DNA from: Cellulophaga sp. RHA19
GTDB lineage: Bacteria; Bacteroidota; Bacteroidia; Flavobacteriales; Flavobacteriaceae
Direction: 5' to 3'
Length of the DNA stretch: 64,000 bases
Assembly (NCBI RefSeq): GCF_002813425.1
Contig: NZ_PHUL01000001.1
Coordinates: 1,933,001-1,997,000, forward strand
This document shows, one piece after another, positions 63,489 through 64,000 of this stretch. Position 1 is the first letter of the stretch, and every line of letters starts with the position of its first letter. Below the pieces are notes generated by a model. That model saw nothing but the letters and a program-made list of their open reading frames with translations. It was not told the DNA's origin and ran no database searches. Position numbers and translations under genes: made by a program.

Positions 63489-64000
63489 ATGAATCAACCA
63501 AAAGTTAACCCAATAGTAAAAAAGGAATTGTTATTTCCTTTTATAATGATAACTTCTTTATTTGCTTTATGGGGAATTGCAAATGACTTAACCAATCCTA
63601 TGGTTTCTGCGTTTAAAAAAGTAATGCCAGAATTGTCTAATATGCAGGCTTCTTTAGTACAGTTTGCTTTTTATTTTGGGTATTTTTTTATGGCATTACC
63701 AGCAGCTTTATTTATTAGAAAGTACAGTTACAAATCTGGTATTATATTAGGGTTGTGCTTGTACGCAATAGGAGCTTTTTTATTTTATCCGGCAGCAGCT
63801 TTACAAGAGTTTAATTACTTTTTAATTTCACTTTGGGTAATAACATGTGGTTTGGCATTTTTAGAGACCACCTCTAACCCATTAATATTGTCATTAGGAG
63901 CAAAAGAAACTGCAACGCAGCGTTTAAATTTAGCACAAGCTTTTAACCCAATAGGATCTTTAATTGGGATGATAGTAGCACAACAATTTGTAATTTCCTC
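63489..64000 (+). CDS. fucP: FucP-type sugar:proton symporter, N-terminal part (3' end outside window)
   Basis: The first 170 residues of a major-facilitator permease are encoded; the frame is open to the window edge. The start ATG at 63489 is followed by a short polar tail and the FucP signature FIMITSLFALWGIANDLTNPMVSAFK near residues 15-45, a second helix FAFYFGYFFMALPAALFIRKYSYKSGI, and TCGLAFLETTSNPLILSLGA with LAQAFNPIGSLIGM in helices 4-5. The Asp and Asn in the first helix and the Glu in FLETTSNP are the residues known to matter in E. coli FucP, which also transports L-galactose. It has its own box-type promoter (P8), and ends the L-galactose uptake and breakdown set. Confidence 0.92.
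   Translation, partial: MNQPKVNPIVKKELLFPFIMITSLFALWGIANDLTNPMVSAFKKVMPELSNMQASLVQFAFYFGYFFMALPAALFIRKYSYKSGIILGLCLYAIGAFLFYPAAALQEFNYFLISLWVITCGLAFLETTSNPLILSLGAKETATQRLNLAQAFNPIGSLIGMIVAQQFVIS

Noticed and set aside
1..64000. Insertion sequences, CRISPR arrays, tRNA or rRNA genes
   Set aside because: No transposase-like frames, regularly spaced repeats or RNA-gene signatures were seen. The regular CATATG repeats are promoter elements at single sites, not an array.

Overview
This window is one large, almost gap-free polysaccharide utilization locus (PUL) from an AT-rich marine Bacteroidota, most likely a flavobacterium. The signs are a SusC/SusD pair, a full hybrid two-component regulator, Cys-type lipoprotein signals, a type-IX-like C-terminal tail, promoters of the TAnnTTTG type, and nine secreted or lipid-anchored formylglycine sulfatases. 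The predicted target is a sulfated red-algal galactan of the agar/porphyran type. The evidence is two GH16 galactanases, a GH86, two GH117, three GH2, a GH29 and a complete-looking oxidative route for L-galactose, the sugar specific to porphyran and agar. The substrate is inferred, not shown.

Layout. 1-4423 (+): end of SusC, SusD and a surface glycan-binding protein, closed by a terminator. 4568-14705 (+): GH16, sulfatase, DUF5060/DUF4038 hydrolase, GH29, DUF1080 protein, GH43 with CBM6, sulfatase. 14775-21313 (-): GH28-like, GH16, GH28-like, GH117, sulfatase. 21537-25776 (+): Asp-box double-propeller protein and a sulfatase. 25833-36419: a separately controlled block with a LacI regulator (-) diverging from a sodium/solute symporter, FAD oxidoreductase, GH2, GH43/GH117-like propeller and GH117 (+). 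36499-45666 (-): GH2, duplicated-domain protein, GH86 and two sulfatases. 45866-52878 (-): sulfatase, GH2 and two sulfatases. 53029-57303 (-): the hybrid two-component regulator. 57582-64000 (+): Zn-dehydrogenase, altronate dehydratase, tagaturonate reductase, lactonase, SDR dehydrogenase and the start of a FucP-type permease.

How the genes fit. Endo-enzymes (GH16, GH86) would cut the galactan outside the cell. SusCD and the binding protein would import oligosaccharides. Sulfatases and exo-enzymes (GH29, GH117, GH2) would trim them to D-galactose, anhydro-L-galactose and L-galactose. L-galactose would then be oxidised to the lactone (SDR), hydrolysed (COG3618 lactonase), oxidised to D-tagaturonate (Zn-dehydrogenase), reduced to D-altronate (UxaB) and dehydrated to 2-keto-3-deoxygluconate (UxaA). 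KDG kinase/aldolase, anhydrogalactose genes and a sulfatase-maturing enzyme are not in the window.

The strongest unexpected signal is regulatory. Up to ten intergenic regions share one rigid 61-bp layout: a CATATG-like box, 15 bp, a second CATATG-like box (21-bp pitch), 26 bp, then a TAnnTTTG-like -7 element. This looks like the operator/promoter of the regulator at 53029 and would tie the sulfatases, GH29, GH43, GH2, the L-galactose genes and the permease into one regulon, while the LacI block has its own palindromes instead. I saw no tRNA, rRNA, insertion sequence, CRISPR array or gene-free stretch above 300 bases.
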